Positions 9,911 through 20,776 of a stretch of 35,252 nt of DNA are shown here, one piece after another. The stretch spans positions 135,102 to 170,353 of the forward strand of contig NMRA01000161.1 of assembly GCA_002633005.1 (NCBI GenBank). The letters run 5' to 3'. Each line of letters starts with the position of its first letter. Position 1 is the first letter of the stretch. Position numbers and translations under genes: made by a program. Under the pieces are notes generated by a model. It was not told the DNA's origin. It made no database searches and was given only the letters and a program-made list of their open reading frames with translations. Origin of the DNA: Phoronis australis (taxonomy: Eukaryota > Phoronida > Phoronidae).

Positions 9911-10066
9911 AGGAACTTGTAATTTGGGGCTCATTTGGACCATGCAATGTAACGTGCGGTGGAGGACTACGGTATCGTAACAGCACATGCAGTGTTAAAG
10001 GCAGACCTGGGCCTTGCAACAAAACAGAATCTTATTTCGCCTGCAATACAAACACATGTCCATCAG
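9911..10066 (+). CDS. TSP1 repeat exon 4
   Basis: A 156-nt exon (52 codons), phase 1-1, with acceptor ttaacag and a perfect gtaagt donor. It reads EELVIWGSFGPCNVTCGGGLRY, then STC, GPC, FAC and TCPS, with six cysteines. Only the last ladder tryptophan is kept, so the N-terminal WxxW C-mannosylation motif is missing. CNVTCG fits the O-fucose motif and also contains an NVT N-glycosylation sequon, as do NST and NKT. It is the most compact of the five repeats. Confidence 0.85.
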
Positions 10067-10634
10067 GTAAGTTGGGGCACTCCTACTTATCGTTTGATTT
10101 TGTCTCTGGTTTTCGGAGTGGTTAGTTGACGTGCCGTGAAAAACTTGTAATACACAACGACGGCTGCAATAGCTGTGTTGCTTAACTGATGGTTCCGTTC
10201 CAGGTTGATAGGTGCATGTTTTCATCAGAGTGTTTGTATGTAGCCATGTAACTACTGCAACATTCGATAGGTAGTAGTCGGGTTGGTGTTGTCAACATAC
10301 GAATAAATTATCTATATTTTTAGTTCCCAGAGCTGTAGATTACGAATAGTATCGCTTGGGTATCTTACTACAGGCGTGTTCGCCGGTTGGTATCAAGTTT
10401 TAAATGTTTGAATGGAGTGTCGTTTCTGCTTGCTGAGGATAGGAGTGTTTTCGTTTTATGAAGTGTTCAGTTGTCAATACTGGTTTGTTCCATTTAAGTA
10501 GTTTAGTATACTCGTCCCACACTCTTTTGCTCATAATCAGAAACGATAGTGCAATTTCTGACATGACTCGTGACTTCTAAATACTGATAAACCAATGAGA
10601 TTGTCGACACAATGCACCATGTTATATTTTAAAG
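10067..10634 (+). other. Intron (568 bp): no gene seen
   Basis: Short intron between TSP1 exons 4 and 5. Nothing recognised beyond splice signals. Confidence 0.6.
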
Positions 10635-10856
10635 TCGACGGCAATTGGTCAGAATGGTTGCGTTGGAGCAGGTGTAACAAAACGACTAATCAAGAGATCA
10701 GAAGCCGCACCTGCACCAATCCAGCTCCGAAAAACGGAGGATTGCCGTGCGTAGGTTGGCCAACATTGTTCAGGCGCTGTGAGGAAATTACCTTTGCAAA
10801 GGCAAAAGCCAAAGAAACTGAAGAGTCTAAGAAAACGGCAGAAAATATCTCGTCAG
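10635..10856 (+). CDS. Cys-depleted TSP1 repeat plus charged stalk (exon 5)
   Basis: A 222-nt exon (74 codons), phase 1-1, with acceptor ttttaaag and donor gttagt. It starts VDGNWSEWLRWSRC, a good tryptophan ladder, then RSRTC, PxPKNGGLPC and FRRCEE. Cysteines 2 and 6 are missing. In group 1 TSP1 folds these two pair with each other (1-5, 2-6, 3-4), so exactly one disulfide has gone. The module is followed by about 20 residues rich in Lys, Glu and Ala ending NISS, which would form a stalk just outside the membrane. An in-frame ATG at 10595 precedes the acceptor and is not a start. The next exon in phase is the transmembrane exon. Confidence 0.82.
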
Positions 10857-11795
10857 GTTAGTCAGCCAGTCAGGCAGCCAGGCAGTCAAAAAATATTTTT
10901 CAAAAACATTCAATGCGCCTGCATTGTACTGTACAATGTACATGCCTCAGGATAGTTATTGAAAGGAGTAATCTTATGTGCAAGTTCTCTCAGACACACG
11001 CGTTAGGACGTCGAGTTCATGAAAACCGCGGTGTTGCGGTGACACCATTGGCTTAAGGAAACGTGTACAGCAATAAGTTCGATTTCACGTACAAAGACTA
11101 GAACCATAGAAGTGCGTCCCGGCCTTAGTTTCTTTCTAATTTGATGTGATCACGCAAGACCACGCAAAGTGAAAGGCAGGTTGCCTTACGCACACGCAGT
11201 GGCTAAGTGACTCCTACTGAAATGATTGGTGGGCGTGGCTACTGGCTGGACTGTTTAATTATTGGATGAAGATTTTAGTGAATTCGTTATTTACGTTACG
11301 TAGTCTAAGCAACCCTGTTGCTTAAAGCGTCTATGAACTCAGGTCCCATCCAAGAAGCGGACTATTTATTTAAAACACCTAACTCCGTGAAGTTGGTTTA
11401 CTTGCAACAGAAGCGATTTCTGAGTTTGCGAAGAACAGACAGTCCGCTATTTCTTTTAAGACCATGCGTCGTATAAAATATCACGTCGCGACAAGGCCAC
11501 TGGTCTCAAGCAATAACGGATTGTTAGTTAATTCGAATCCCAGAAATCACGGTTTGAAAGCAGTTACCTTAATGGTCCCAATCAAGAGCTAGTTTTTATG
11601 CGTTCACGTGGTTTCATATCACCATCTTCTGTGTCTCAGCGTGTGGAACATACATGCATTACTGAAACTTCTAACCCCTTTGCAGGATAGTGATGGGATT
11701 TACTTGACGAGTTTCTATGAAACTGACGTCAGATAATGATGAAGTTCTAGCCGATCTGACTACCGATGTACCCCTGGTGGCACTTATATACTGTT
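10857..11795 (+). other. Last intron, first part: no gene seen
   Basis: Begins with a short CAGCCAG/CAGGCAG-type repeat right after the donor. No coding structure or known repeat recognised in the rest. Confidence 0.5.
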
Positions 11796-11870
11796 TAGAT
11801 AGATCGATATAGGAGTAGATCGATGGATAGATCGATGGGTAGATCGATGGACAGATAGATAGATAAATAG
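11796..11870. repeat. GATA/GATC-type microsatellite
   Basis: Degenerate tandem units built on GATAGATC and GATGGATA, ending in GATAGATAGATAAATAG. Confidence 0.85.
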
Positions 11871-12648
11871 ACTTAATTCAATCTTGATGGAAAGTTGAGC
11901 CAGAGGCTTCTATCGGAATTGGTAAAGTAATTATAAATACATGTATGTTTTTGACTCTATATCTTCGGAGTTTCTTAGTGAAATTTCCAGAAAATCTGAA
12001 ATTATAGCTCTCTGGTCAACGGGTCGACGAATACTCATTAATTATAGAGTACATTTGACGTGATCTAAGCCACCATTTGCGTTATTTTCGAGTTCTATTT
12101 GGGGACGGATAATTATCGAAATTGGCAGATGTCCCACAACTGCGGTGCTTCTAACGGAAATCTCGTGCTTTTATTTTCGTCCGCGGCCATGTCTCTATAA
12201 GGGCTTGCAGAAGTTTTGTGAAAATTTCCTATGGAGGTGATGACGACGACAGATACGAATATCAATCCCAGTTTTCCACTTAATTACACCTTTGAAGATT
12301 CAGAGTCCATTACATATTTTCACGACAAGTGCCAAATACATTTCTATTAATGGTACGACTTTTTCCCCATTTTCGGATAGATTCGGCATATGCTGCGCCA
12401 CTTATCACTCTTTAAATCTTTTCCACCATTAATGGTAGTACATTTACCATCAAATGTATTGTCAAACGTCGACGCTTATATGCCATCTCTGGTTGCCCCG
12501 CAATTGAGCCCAGAGTTTTTTACAACAACGCTACGAGGTATGCTGTTAAATTTACATGCATATCAAACTTTATTTAGTGCATCTCCCCTTTAACTCGTAC
12601 ATGTATCTCGAAAAACAGGCTATGTCAACCAGGTAAATTACGTATTTT
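11871..12648 (+). other. Intron stretch: no gene seen
   Basis: AT-rich. The open frame at 12390-12593 has no recognisable domain and no supporting signals. Confidence 0.45.
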
Positions 12649-12786
12649 CTTGAAGAAAAAAGGCTCAGACCGCGCGATCGACAAAGCAAAAGTCATATTA
12701 AAAAGAGTATAATATAGTTTCTTGAAGAAAAAAGATCAGAGCATGAGATCGAAACAGCGAAACATCACATTAAAAATGAGTGCAGG
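12649..12786. repeat. Two-copy tandem repeat, period 72 bp
   Basis: CTTGAAGAAAAAAG starts at 12649 and again at 12721. The copies share the order GATCGA, then CAT(A)TTAAAAA, with several differences. Confidence 0.7.
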
Positions 12787-12799
12787 TGGTTCATGTACA

Positions 12800-14970
12800 T
12801 GTATGATGTCATGTGCGATGCATCAAAGGTGCGTAGGCCTCACGGTGGGGCCCATTGCACTAAACCCCTGAGCTTAAATCACGAGAGCCTCGTTATGGTT
12901 TGGCAGGTTCTTCCAGAAAGAAGTTTTCAAATCTCCCTGGCTCCCTTAAGAAAACGCGAACAGACCTTTCCATTTGTTACCATGCGCTACATGTTGCAGG
13001 CATGTAACAGTGCCATAAACAGCTGGGCAAGACTCTTCCATGTGTTCAGAGGTTTCAACGTCAGTACCACAGTGGGCCCACCATATTTCCATTGATGTGT
13101 CTGCGTCAGGCTAGAATACAATGCCCTGTCAAAATTTGAATGACGCGTATTGTGCCCAGTCTATCAAGACTCAGATTACCAGTAAAAAAGAGTCGCAGAC
13201 AGAGCCATGAACGATGTGTGGCTGCACTAATCGTCTCACCACACTTCCATCCTGATAGCAGGTGACTCAGATTTCCAATACTGATATTGCCCATTACCTG
13301 TACGCCCCTGTACCGGCTTGAGATGCAGGTTTCAAAAATCCAGAGTTCAGGACGCAGGTCCCATTGCCATAGGTAAACAATCTCTGTTTGATGTTGACGG
13401 TGGAAAAGTGCCTTGCCAATAACATTATGTCTTAGATGTACAAATTGAGAGGGCTGTTGTCATTAGATGCCTCAGCGAGGTGGTCCACTCTTTCGTTTAC
13501 TTCGACGCCGGCATGACCAGGCACATATGTGCGCACCACAGATAGGTTCTTGACTCGGAAAATGGGCCAGTAAGATGATAGGTTGCTAGAGCATAGGTAA
13601 GACTCAGAAAGTTTTTTAACCTTTTGGTTTGATCGGATTGGGAAAAACTCTCCTTAGTTGGTTTATCTACTGTAGTTAAACAATACCCGCTGGGCTGCTG
13701 ACTGGGTACGTACCCAGTTGCGTATACTCACAATGCAGCATCCATAGGATATCGGGATAGCAGATTCTTGTACAGAATGCAGAACGCTGCTTCCTATCTT
13801 TGCGAGTCTGCCTACACATTCACTGCCGTCAATTCCCACCTGGAGCCCTGACCTAATGTATATTGTAGATTCTTTCAATTTCAAGCTTGTTAAGCTCATT
13901 GATGCAAACATTATCACAACGAGAGTTTACTCTTGGTTTATTAAGAGCTCTGACTGCTGATTGTCTATATAAAAGGTTGGTAATTGGCTGGTTGCCCAGC
14001 TTGGTGTTATGTTGTTGTGCCATTTGAGAAGATCTATTAATTGCAGTGATCTCAGCCTGAAACACCGTGGCAAGGTTGCTTAGCTATACCTAGCTTTCTG
14101 TACCTGCGATAGGAAGGTTTGGAAAATAGATTCCAGTATCTGCCTGGCCATTTTCCAATTAAGAAACACCCGTGTAACAAACCATCTCATTCTTGTCTTC
14201 TGCAGTAGGCCATACATCAAAAACTTCCGTGAAGAATTTTTTTTTTATAATTTAAAGCTGTAATCTGGGCATCACTAGGCATGTCCCATCAGTTGCCCAG
14301 CTTTGGCAATTACCTTATTGCACACATATCTGAGGCTTCTGCGCGCAACAGAATCAGAGATGTGACTTTGCAACCACTGACCATTCTTTTTGAGACGAAA
14401 CACTGCATACGCAGCTGCACCCTCTAGGATATGTACAGTAATGCTAGACCGATTAACATTTCTAAGGTTTCAGAAGACGTTCCTGAAAAGTAGAAGTAAT
14501 GCACAAACAAGCTGGACGTGGCGGCTGCTTCCTTTTCTTGATAATTGTTCTGTGTTTTAAGGCAGTTATCCCTTCTTACGCAACATTTTCTGTAAGACAT
14601 TACAGGTCGGATAACAGCAATATAAGCTCAGAACGTATTCTTAGGAAACATTCCCTGGTTTTAGCCACCGCACGATTGCTTCTCGTCAGACTAGTTTTGG
14701 TTTTCGAGATATTTTCTGTAATATGCAGGGTCCAGGAATAGCGATAGTGTAAAATGGTACCTAGATAAGTTGGCTTGTCTACAAATCAATATGTTTAAGG
14801 CTGCATTGAGCATTTCAGCTTCAATGGGAACATAATCTCCACAGTTGTTTTGCCCCCACTACATGTAATTTCTAACCCAGCTGGCTTAGCCTTTTTGGCT
14901 GCTGTGTTTAGTTCTCACTGAGAACAATGTCATCTGCATAGGCTTGAACATACAAGCTTGGATCCTTGTT
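12800..14970 (-). mobile_element. Decayed LINE ORF2 with RT, RNase H and C-terminal domain
   Basis: Read on the minus strand from high to low coordinates: at about 14930 YVQAYADDIVL carries the reverse transcriptase YADD catalytic motif. GLEITCSGGKTTVEIMF (about 14860) is the usual block after it, and a TWGTIL...WTLHI piece near 14750 matches the thumb. At about 14180 CYTG...AG is the degraded start of an RNase H domain, followed by VFQAEITAI (14065), SAVRALN, and GIDGSECVGRLAKIGSS (13830-13790), the degraded GNExAD.LAK segment. At about 13150 ILTGHCIL is the conserved motif before the terminal Cys/His region. RNase H after the RT points to a Jockey/I-type element. Frames change and stops are frequent, so it is dead. 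Endonuclease and most of the RT fingers were not found. Confidence 0.8.
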
Positions 14971-15070
14971 AGCCGATGGGTAGCAGCGTTATCACTGAAG
15001 ATTTGTCTGCCAGATTTTAACCTTGGGATTCTTGTCATCACGTTAGATGTATACTTGTACCAGTAACCAT

Positions 15071-16780
15071 CTATCCAGATTCCACCTCATTCGTGAGTGG
15101 AGAAAGACCAAGAGGAAATCTGCCATTGGATGGTGCAGGTTCAGAAGCCTCGGCAACATCCCCAACCTTAGAGGTTCCATCTATCATGTCTATTTTAACT
15201 GACCTTGTGACGGTAAGATTCCACGTCCAAGTTTGACATTCTTTCCGAGAATGGACAGAAGCTTTAGCCCTCTTACCGCTTGTACTCTTTGCTCTGAAAA
15301 GCATACGCGAAGCAAAGCTGTACTAAGGACAAAAATCCATCCCACAGACCACCAGCGAATTGGACTCCTCGAAAGCTAGGACAATAGTGTATTGTATTGT
15401 TTTGAGAGGCATTTTGATGTTGGTTTGATGGCAGTCATTGACACCACACTTTTCATATTCTGGTCATCATGGCACTCCTTGAAGACCAGCAGGAACTCGT
15501 CTTTATTGGAGGCAGCTTCTTCAACAGTTAGATGGTCTGGAGCCATCACGCGGTACCCTGACCTAAGACAGTCGGGGCAGACCATCAGGACTAAGTTTCT
15601 TACACTCACGTTTAACCCAGTCGAGGATCTCCGAGTCGTCATAAGCAATCATCAGTTTGCTTTTATCACCTGTCCCCGACTTTATATAATTGTACACAGT
15701 GTCTTTGAGGCTTGACAAATGCCATCTGTAGACGGCGCTTGAGACGCTTCGCCTCGTCCTCATTCACTGCTGGCTCACCAGCCTTTGCAGCCACAAAGAC
15801 ACTAAGATCTTTCTAGGCCACGCTAGCATAAGAGTGTTTATCGACTTCAGTCACTTTAATGGGTGTTTTTGAGAATGCCCCAGGAGTCCACCTGTCAGAA
15901 CATCGATTTCTGGATTTTCACGCTTCTTCTGAGCTGAGCTGTCTGACGAGCATGCATTGTATTCCACTTAGCAGCAGTAGGAGCTGCCATTGGGCACCTC
16001 TGGTTATTGGCATTCGCTGTGGATCCATATAACAAGTATAGGTTAGGATTCAGTTCGGCATTCGCATTCACCATATCCACAGGGTGGCAAAAAAGCCCAA
16101 CCAAAGGTTTTACTAGATTTGCAAACCTATATATACTGACACTCGCTTCCACAACTCCCCACCCTGTTTCCTCCCAGCGAGCACATGACCCCCAGTTATT
16201 GGTCTTTGCTACAAATGTAATTCCCAGTTTCGGTATGTCTGCCTCCGAGTGCCAGAGCCTGCTACCTTCGAGGGCTAACCCTGTAAAGGTTTATCTCTAG
16301 TGCAGCAAACGCTACTCTGTGCACTTTAGTTTGCCCAAGATTTCTTGATACGCAAAGTTCTGTGCTGTCTACCACTAGCCTCAACTGAGTTAAGACTCAA
16401 AAACCTGGGTGTTGGTTCACAAGTGTTCACGTGTCACCTGCCCGGAGAGAAGGGAGTATCAAATCGGCCTCCAAGAGGTCAAAGTCAATATATTCCTGAC
16501 CAGACGTCCCAATGGGGGGTGACTGGATTGGGGAGAGCCACTGCTCAATCTCCCAAAAACAGTGAATGCTTCCAACAGGGTTTTCGGCATCTCCTATAGT
16601 TCGAGAAACGGCGGCACCAATGGCAGAAATCTCCCAATTTATTTTGTTTGTCTTTACCTCTGTAGTGACAGAGTTCCTTGCCAGAATTCCATGGCATTTT
16701 TCAAGATGTTTTCCATGAAAGTGACAGCAACATCTCACTTTTGCACGGAGTAGACGTAGTCTGCAGTGCCTTCGAGTCAT
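15071..16780 (-). mobile_element. 5' coding remnant of the same LINE (ORF1-like), copy 1
   Basis: Minus-strand open blocks lie upstream of the RT: 16780-16427 (117 aa, begins MTRRHCRLRLL, several Cys/His early), 16152-15895, 15763-15563, 15648-15376 and 15304-15071. They are coding-like but broken by frame changes. One block carries IAYDDSEILDWVK and then GYRVMAPDHL, which faintly resembles the DUF4780-type domain of some retroelement ORF1 proteins; this is only an impression. Position 5' of the YADD on the same strand suggests ORF1, with the endonuclease and early RT deleted. An unrelated gene fragment is the alternative. Confidence 0.4.
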
Positions 16781-17264
16781 TTTTATTATTTTAGATGTTT
16801 TCTATTGCTCAAAGGATCTTTAAGAAAATAGGCGGATATTTTCTTATTGACAACAGCACGAAAAACGCTGATTTGTACTCGGCCCCGACCACTATGACGC
16901 ATCCAAGTGACAATTTTTGGTGCTTTTTGCATACATGACGTATTTGCTTAACATCTTCAGGAGTGCGTGGACAACGACAAGTGTATAATTACACGTGAAG
17001 CCCAATGAACGTGACAACACATGGCGACTTATTAGGACGGATCCGACTTCCCTGCCTTGTATTGGTAGTTCTGATATAATGTCCATGAAATTTGGCAAAA
17101 AGGTTCCTATTAAAGGATACCACGAGGCCTTCTGATTTTTGGACGACAATCGACTTATTCTGCGACATCTAGCGGCCGATTTATAGTCGCTTTATCCGAA
17201 TAAAATCTTTCAGGAAACTCCACTTATTGTCGAAATTAAATCGATCCGATTTTTTTTGTTTCAG

Positions 17265-17419
17265 CGCCAACTGCGATAACCATATCCGCAATGGTGGTCG
17301 TACCAATAGTTCTTATCGGTACAGGTGGTTTATTTCTCTGGCTGCTCACACGTTACACCAAGAAAATTCAACTAGGTGAAAACGCAGATCCTAATGGCGC
17401 TACCCTTCGCGTAGCCGGC
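17265..17419 (+). CDS. Transmembrane exon, copy 1 (cut by gap)
   Basis: The acceptor ttttttttgtttcag is followed by 155 nt identical to the start of the exon at 20406, entered in phase 1: a short polar lead, a hydrophobic helix (SAMVVVPIVLIGTGGLFLWLL) of about 21 residues flanked by RYTKK, and the first part of the tail up to RVAG. It then runs into 98 Ns. With identical sequence it is most likely the allelic version of the later exon placed beside it by assembly. A real second copy could be an alternative last exon. It should not be counted as an additional exon until this is settled. Confidence 0.6.
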
Positions 17420-17517
17420 NNNNNNNNNNNNNNNNNNNNNNNNNNNNNNNNNNNNNNNNNNNNNNNNNNNNNNNNNNNNNNNNNNNNNNNNNNNNNNNNN
17501 NNNNNNNNNNNNNNNNN
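17420..17517. other. Assembly gap (98 N)
   Basis: A run of 98 unknown bases falls exactly between the broken copy 1 and the sequence leading into copy 2. True length and content are unknown. Confidence 1.
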
Positions 17518-17727
17518 GGCATACTCGCGTCTGAGAGACTCAAAGTCGTTGGACAGTTTTTCGAACTTGTCGTTTATTATCTCTAATAGTTGACGGTTAG
17601 ATATATCTGTAGTCTTCGGGCTCGTCTCACTTCTAGGCATATAGGACGAAATGCTTCGAGTCACTGACCTGTCACTGGCTGAAGGTGTTGTTGTCTTCCT
17701 AATCCCAGGCATTATCGCTAATATTAT
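17518..17727 (-). mobile_element. 5' end of a second LINE-like ORF1 (coiled coil)
   Basis: The ATG at 17712 (minus) opens a frame of 65 visible residues before the gap: MPGIRKTTTPSASDRS, a Ser/Thr-rich head, then about 30 residues with heptad spacing (LLEIINDKFEKLSNDFESL). A basic/Ser-rich head plus coiled coil is how L1/Tx1-type ORF1 proteins begin. The start lies about 15 nt from where copy 2 diverges from copy 1 (after CCTTAAACATAT on the minus strand), so an element seems to be inserted into the RT of the older LINE in this copy only. The rest is lost in the gap. Confidence 0.5.
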
Positions 17728-17730
17728 ATA

Positions 17731-19940
17731 TGTTTAAGGCCGCATTGAGCATTTCAGCTTCAATGGGAACATAATCTCCACAGTTGTTTTGCTCCCACTA
17801 CATGTAATTTCTAACCCAGCTGGCTTAGCCATTTTGGCTGCTGTGTTTAGTTTTCACTGAGAACAATGTCATCTGCATAGGCTTGAACATACGAGCTTGA
17901 ATCCGTGTTAGCCGATGGGTTGCAGCGTTATCACTGAAGATTTGTCTGCCAGATTTTAACCTTGGGATTCTCGTCATCACGTTAGATGTATACTTGTACC
18001 AGTAACCATCTATCCAGATTCCACCTCATTCGTGAGTGGGGAAAGACCAAGAGGAAATCTGTCATTGGATGGTGCAGGTTCAGAAGCCTCGGCAACATCC
18101 CCAACCTTAGAGGTTCCATCTATCATGTCTATTTTAACTGACCTTGTGACGGTAAGATTCCACGTCCAAGTTTGACATTCTTTCCGAGACTGGACAGAAG
18201 CTCTGAAAAGCATACGCCAAGCAAAGCTGCACTAAGGACAAAAATCCATCCCACAGACCACCAGCGAATTGGACTCCTCGAAAGCTAGGACAATAGTGTA
18301 TTGTATTGTTTTGAGAGGTATGTTGATGTTGGATTGATTGCAGTCATTGACACCACACTTTTCATATTCTGGTCATCATGGCACTCCTTGAAGACCAGCA
18401 GAATCTCGTCTTTATTGGAGGCAGCTTCTTCAACAGTTAGATGGTCTGGAGCCATCACGCGGTACCCTGACCTGTGACAGTCGGGGCAGACCATCAGGAC
18501 TAAGTTTCTTACACTCAAGTTTAACCCAGTCGAGGATCTCCGAGTCGTCATAAGCAATCACCAGTTTGCTTTTATCACCTGTCCCCGACTTAATATAATT
18601 GTACACAGTGTCTTTGAGGCTTGACAAATGCCATCTGTAGACGGCGCTTGAGACGCTTCGCCTCGTCCTCATTCACTGCTGGCTCACCAGCCTTTGCAGC
18701 CACAAAGACACTAAGATCTTTCTTGGCCACGCTAGCATAAGAGTGTTTATCAACTTCAGTCACTTTGATGGGTGTTTTTGAGAATGCCCCAGGAGTCCAC
18801 CTGTCAGAAAATCGATTTCTGGATTTTCACGCTTCTTCTGAGCTGCCTGACGAGCATGCATTGTATTCCACTTAGCAGCAGTAGGAGCTGCCATTGGGCA
18901 CATCTGAAGCCTTCTTGTCACCATGCGCTCCTTTAGGAGTGTCCGAATAGATTTGGGCTTCGTGTCAGCAGCCTCTCTTGCCGCTTCCACAAGCTTGGTA
19001 ATTTCACTGTCTACTTCCATAGAAAAGCACAAGGATTTCCCAAAGCGAGCATCCACTTGCCCTATAGAAACTCCTAGGAATGAGTCTTTTGGGCGAACAT
19101 CCGAAACGGCAAATACCACATTTAACTGTCCTACGTGCCGGTCACTGGAACTGACTAGGGAGGGTTAATGGTATTCGCTGTGGATCCATATAACAAGTAT
19201 AGGTTAGGATTCAGTTCGGCATTCGCATTCACTCTATCCACAGGGTGGCAAAAAGGCCCAACCAAAGGTTTTACTGGATTTGCAAACCTATATATTCTGA
19301 CACTCGCTTCAACAACTCCCCACCCTGTTTCCTCCCAGCGAGCATATGACCCCCAGTGATTGGTCTTTGCTACAAATGTAATTCCCAGTTTCGGTATGTC
19401 TACCTCCGAGTGCCAGAGCCTGCTACCTTCGAGGGCTAACCCTGTAAAGGTTTATCTCTAGTGCAGCAGACGCTACTTTGTGCACTTTAGTTTGCCCAAG
19501 ATTTCTTGATACGCAAAGTTCTGTGCTGTCTACCACCAGACTCAACTGCGTTAAGACTCGAAAACCTGGGTGTTGGTTCACAAGTGTTCACGTGTCACCT
19601 GGCCGGAGAGAAGGGAGTATTAAATCGGACTCCAAGAGGTCAAAGTCAAGATATTCCTGACCAGGCGTCCCAATGGGGGTGATTGGATTGGGGAGAGCCA
19701 CTGCTCAATCTCCCAAAAACAGTGAATGTTTCCAACGGGGTCTTCGGCATCTCCTATAGTTCGAAAAACGGCGGCACCAATGGCAGAAATCCCCCAATTT
19801 ATTTTGTTTGTCTTTACCTCTGTAGTGACAGAGTTCCTTGACAGAATTCCATGGCATTTTTCAAGATGTTTTCCATGAAAGTGACAGCAACATCTCACTT
19901 TTGCACGGAGTAGACGTAGTCTGCAGTGCCTTCGAGTCAT
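17731..19940 (-). mobile_element. Decayed LINE, copy 2 (ORF1-like region and YADD)
   Basis: Minus-strand blocks match copy 1: 19940-19620, 18672-18430, 18557-18285 and 18213-18010, then YVQAYADDIVL again near 17880. One longer block is unique to this copy: 19119-18760 (119 aa) reads through the 18907-19168 segment with no stop, including ITKLVEAAREAAD and later PEIDFLTGGL. Its continuity suggests that copy 2 keeps the ancestral sequence and copy 1 has a deletion. The RT ends abruptly at 17731, where the other element begins. No intact product is expected. Confidence 0.5.
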
Positions 19941-20560
19941 TTTTATTATTTTAGATATTTTCTATCCGACAAATTGCTCAAAGGATCTTTAAGAAAATAG
20001 GCGGATATTTTCTTATTGACAACAGCACGAAAAACGCTGATTTGTACTCGGCTCCGACCACTATGACACATCCAAGTGACAATTTTTGGTGCTTTTTGCA
20101 TACATGACGTATTTGCTTAACATCTTCAGGAGTGCGTGGACAACGACAAGTGTATAATTACACGTGAAGCCCAATGAACGTGACAACACATGGCGACTAT
20201 TTAGGTAGTTCTGATTTAATGTCCATGAAATTTGGCAAAAAGGTTCCTATTAAAGGATACCACGAGGCCTTCTGATTTTTGGACGACAATCGACTTATTC
20301 TGCGACATCTAGCGGCCGATTTATAGTCGCTTTATCCGAATAAAATCTTTCAGGAAACTCCACTTATTGTCGAAATTAAATCGATCCGATTTTTTTTTGT
20401 TTCAGCGCCAACTGCGATAACCATATCCGCAATGGTGGTCGTACCAATAGTTCTTATCGGTACAGGTGGTTTATTTCTCTGGCTGCTCACACGTTACACC
20501 AAGAAAATTCAACTAGGTGAAAACGCAGATCCTAATGGCGCTACCCTTCGCGTAGCCGGC
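17731..20560. repeat. Duplicated block, copy 2
   Basis: Counterpart of 14791-17419. It runs on without interruption through the complete last exon. Its specific features are the segment 18907-19168 and a 9-bp insertion near 19966. The matching part ends only because copy 1 ends at the gap. Confidence 0.93.
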
Positions 20561-20776
20561 TATTCTAAAAGCGCTGCACGCGAAACAGAGGACATCGTAT
20601 CTTCTACAGAAATGATTTCAGATATCTCCAATAATCGGTCCGCAACAACAGTCTTAACAGCGTCTGATGTCTCGGCCGATTCTCCTACTTCAGCGTCGGA
20701 CGCTACGTCGATGGCAAGTCGTACAAGCGACGGTCTGACCGAGATGCGTCCGCCAAGTGCCGTCCCGCTACGTTGA
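20406..20776 (+). CDS. Last exon: transmembrane helix and cytoplasmic tail
   Basis: After a long pyrimidine tract and ttcag the exon opens in phase 1 and ends at TGA 20774-20776, giving about 122 residues. A polar lead (APTAITI) is followed by a helix of about 21 hydrophobic residues and the stop-transfer RYTKK, so the TSP1 part is outside and the tail inside. The tail of about 85 residues is rich in Ser, Thr, Asp and Ala, with several TAS/SDA-like acidic-Ser stretches that could be phosphorylated, and ends PPSAVPLR. No kinase, death or PDZ-binding signature was recognised. An internal ATG at 20432 is within the helix and is not the start. AATAAA follows 122 nt after the stop. Confidence 0.85.

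Larger units (their letters stand above)
14791..17419. repeat. Duplicated block, copy 1 (truncated by gap)
   Basis: This block matches 17731-20560 almost base for base. It starts gtttaaggc and ends at gtagccggc directly before the Ns. Differences are scattered substitutions plus indels. Copy 1 has about 27 bp extra near 15265-15290, about 29 bp extra near 17035-17065, and lacks about 260 bp that copy 2 has at 18907-19168. It contains part of a LINE and the first 155 nt of the last TSP1-gene exon, which are identical in both copies. Confidence 0.93.

Noticed and set aside
11520-11550. ttcgaatccc, T-arm-like word suggesting a tRNA
   Set aside because: No matching acceptor stem, D-arm or anticodon arm upstream.
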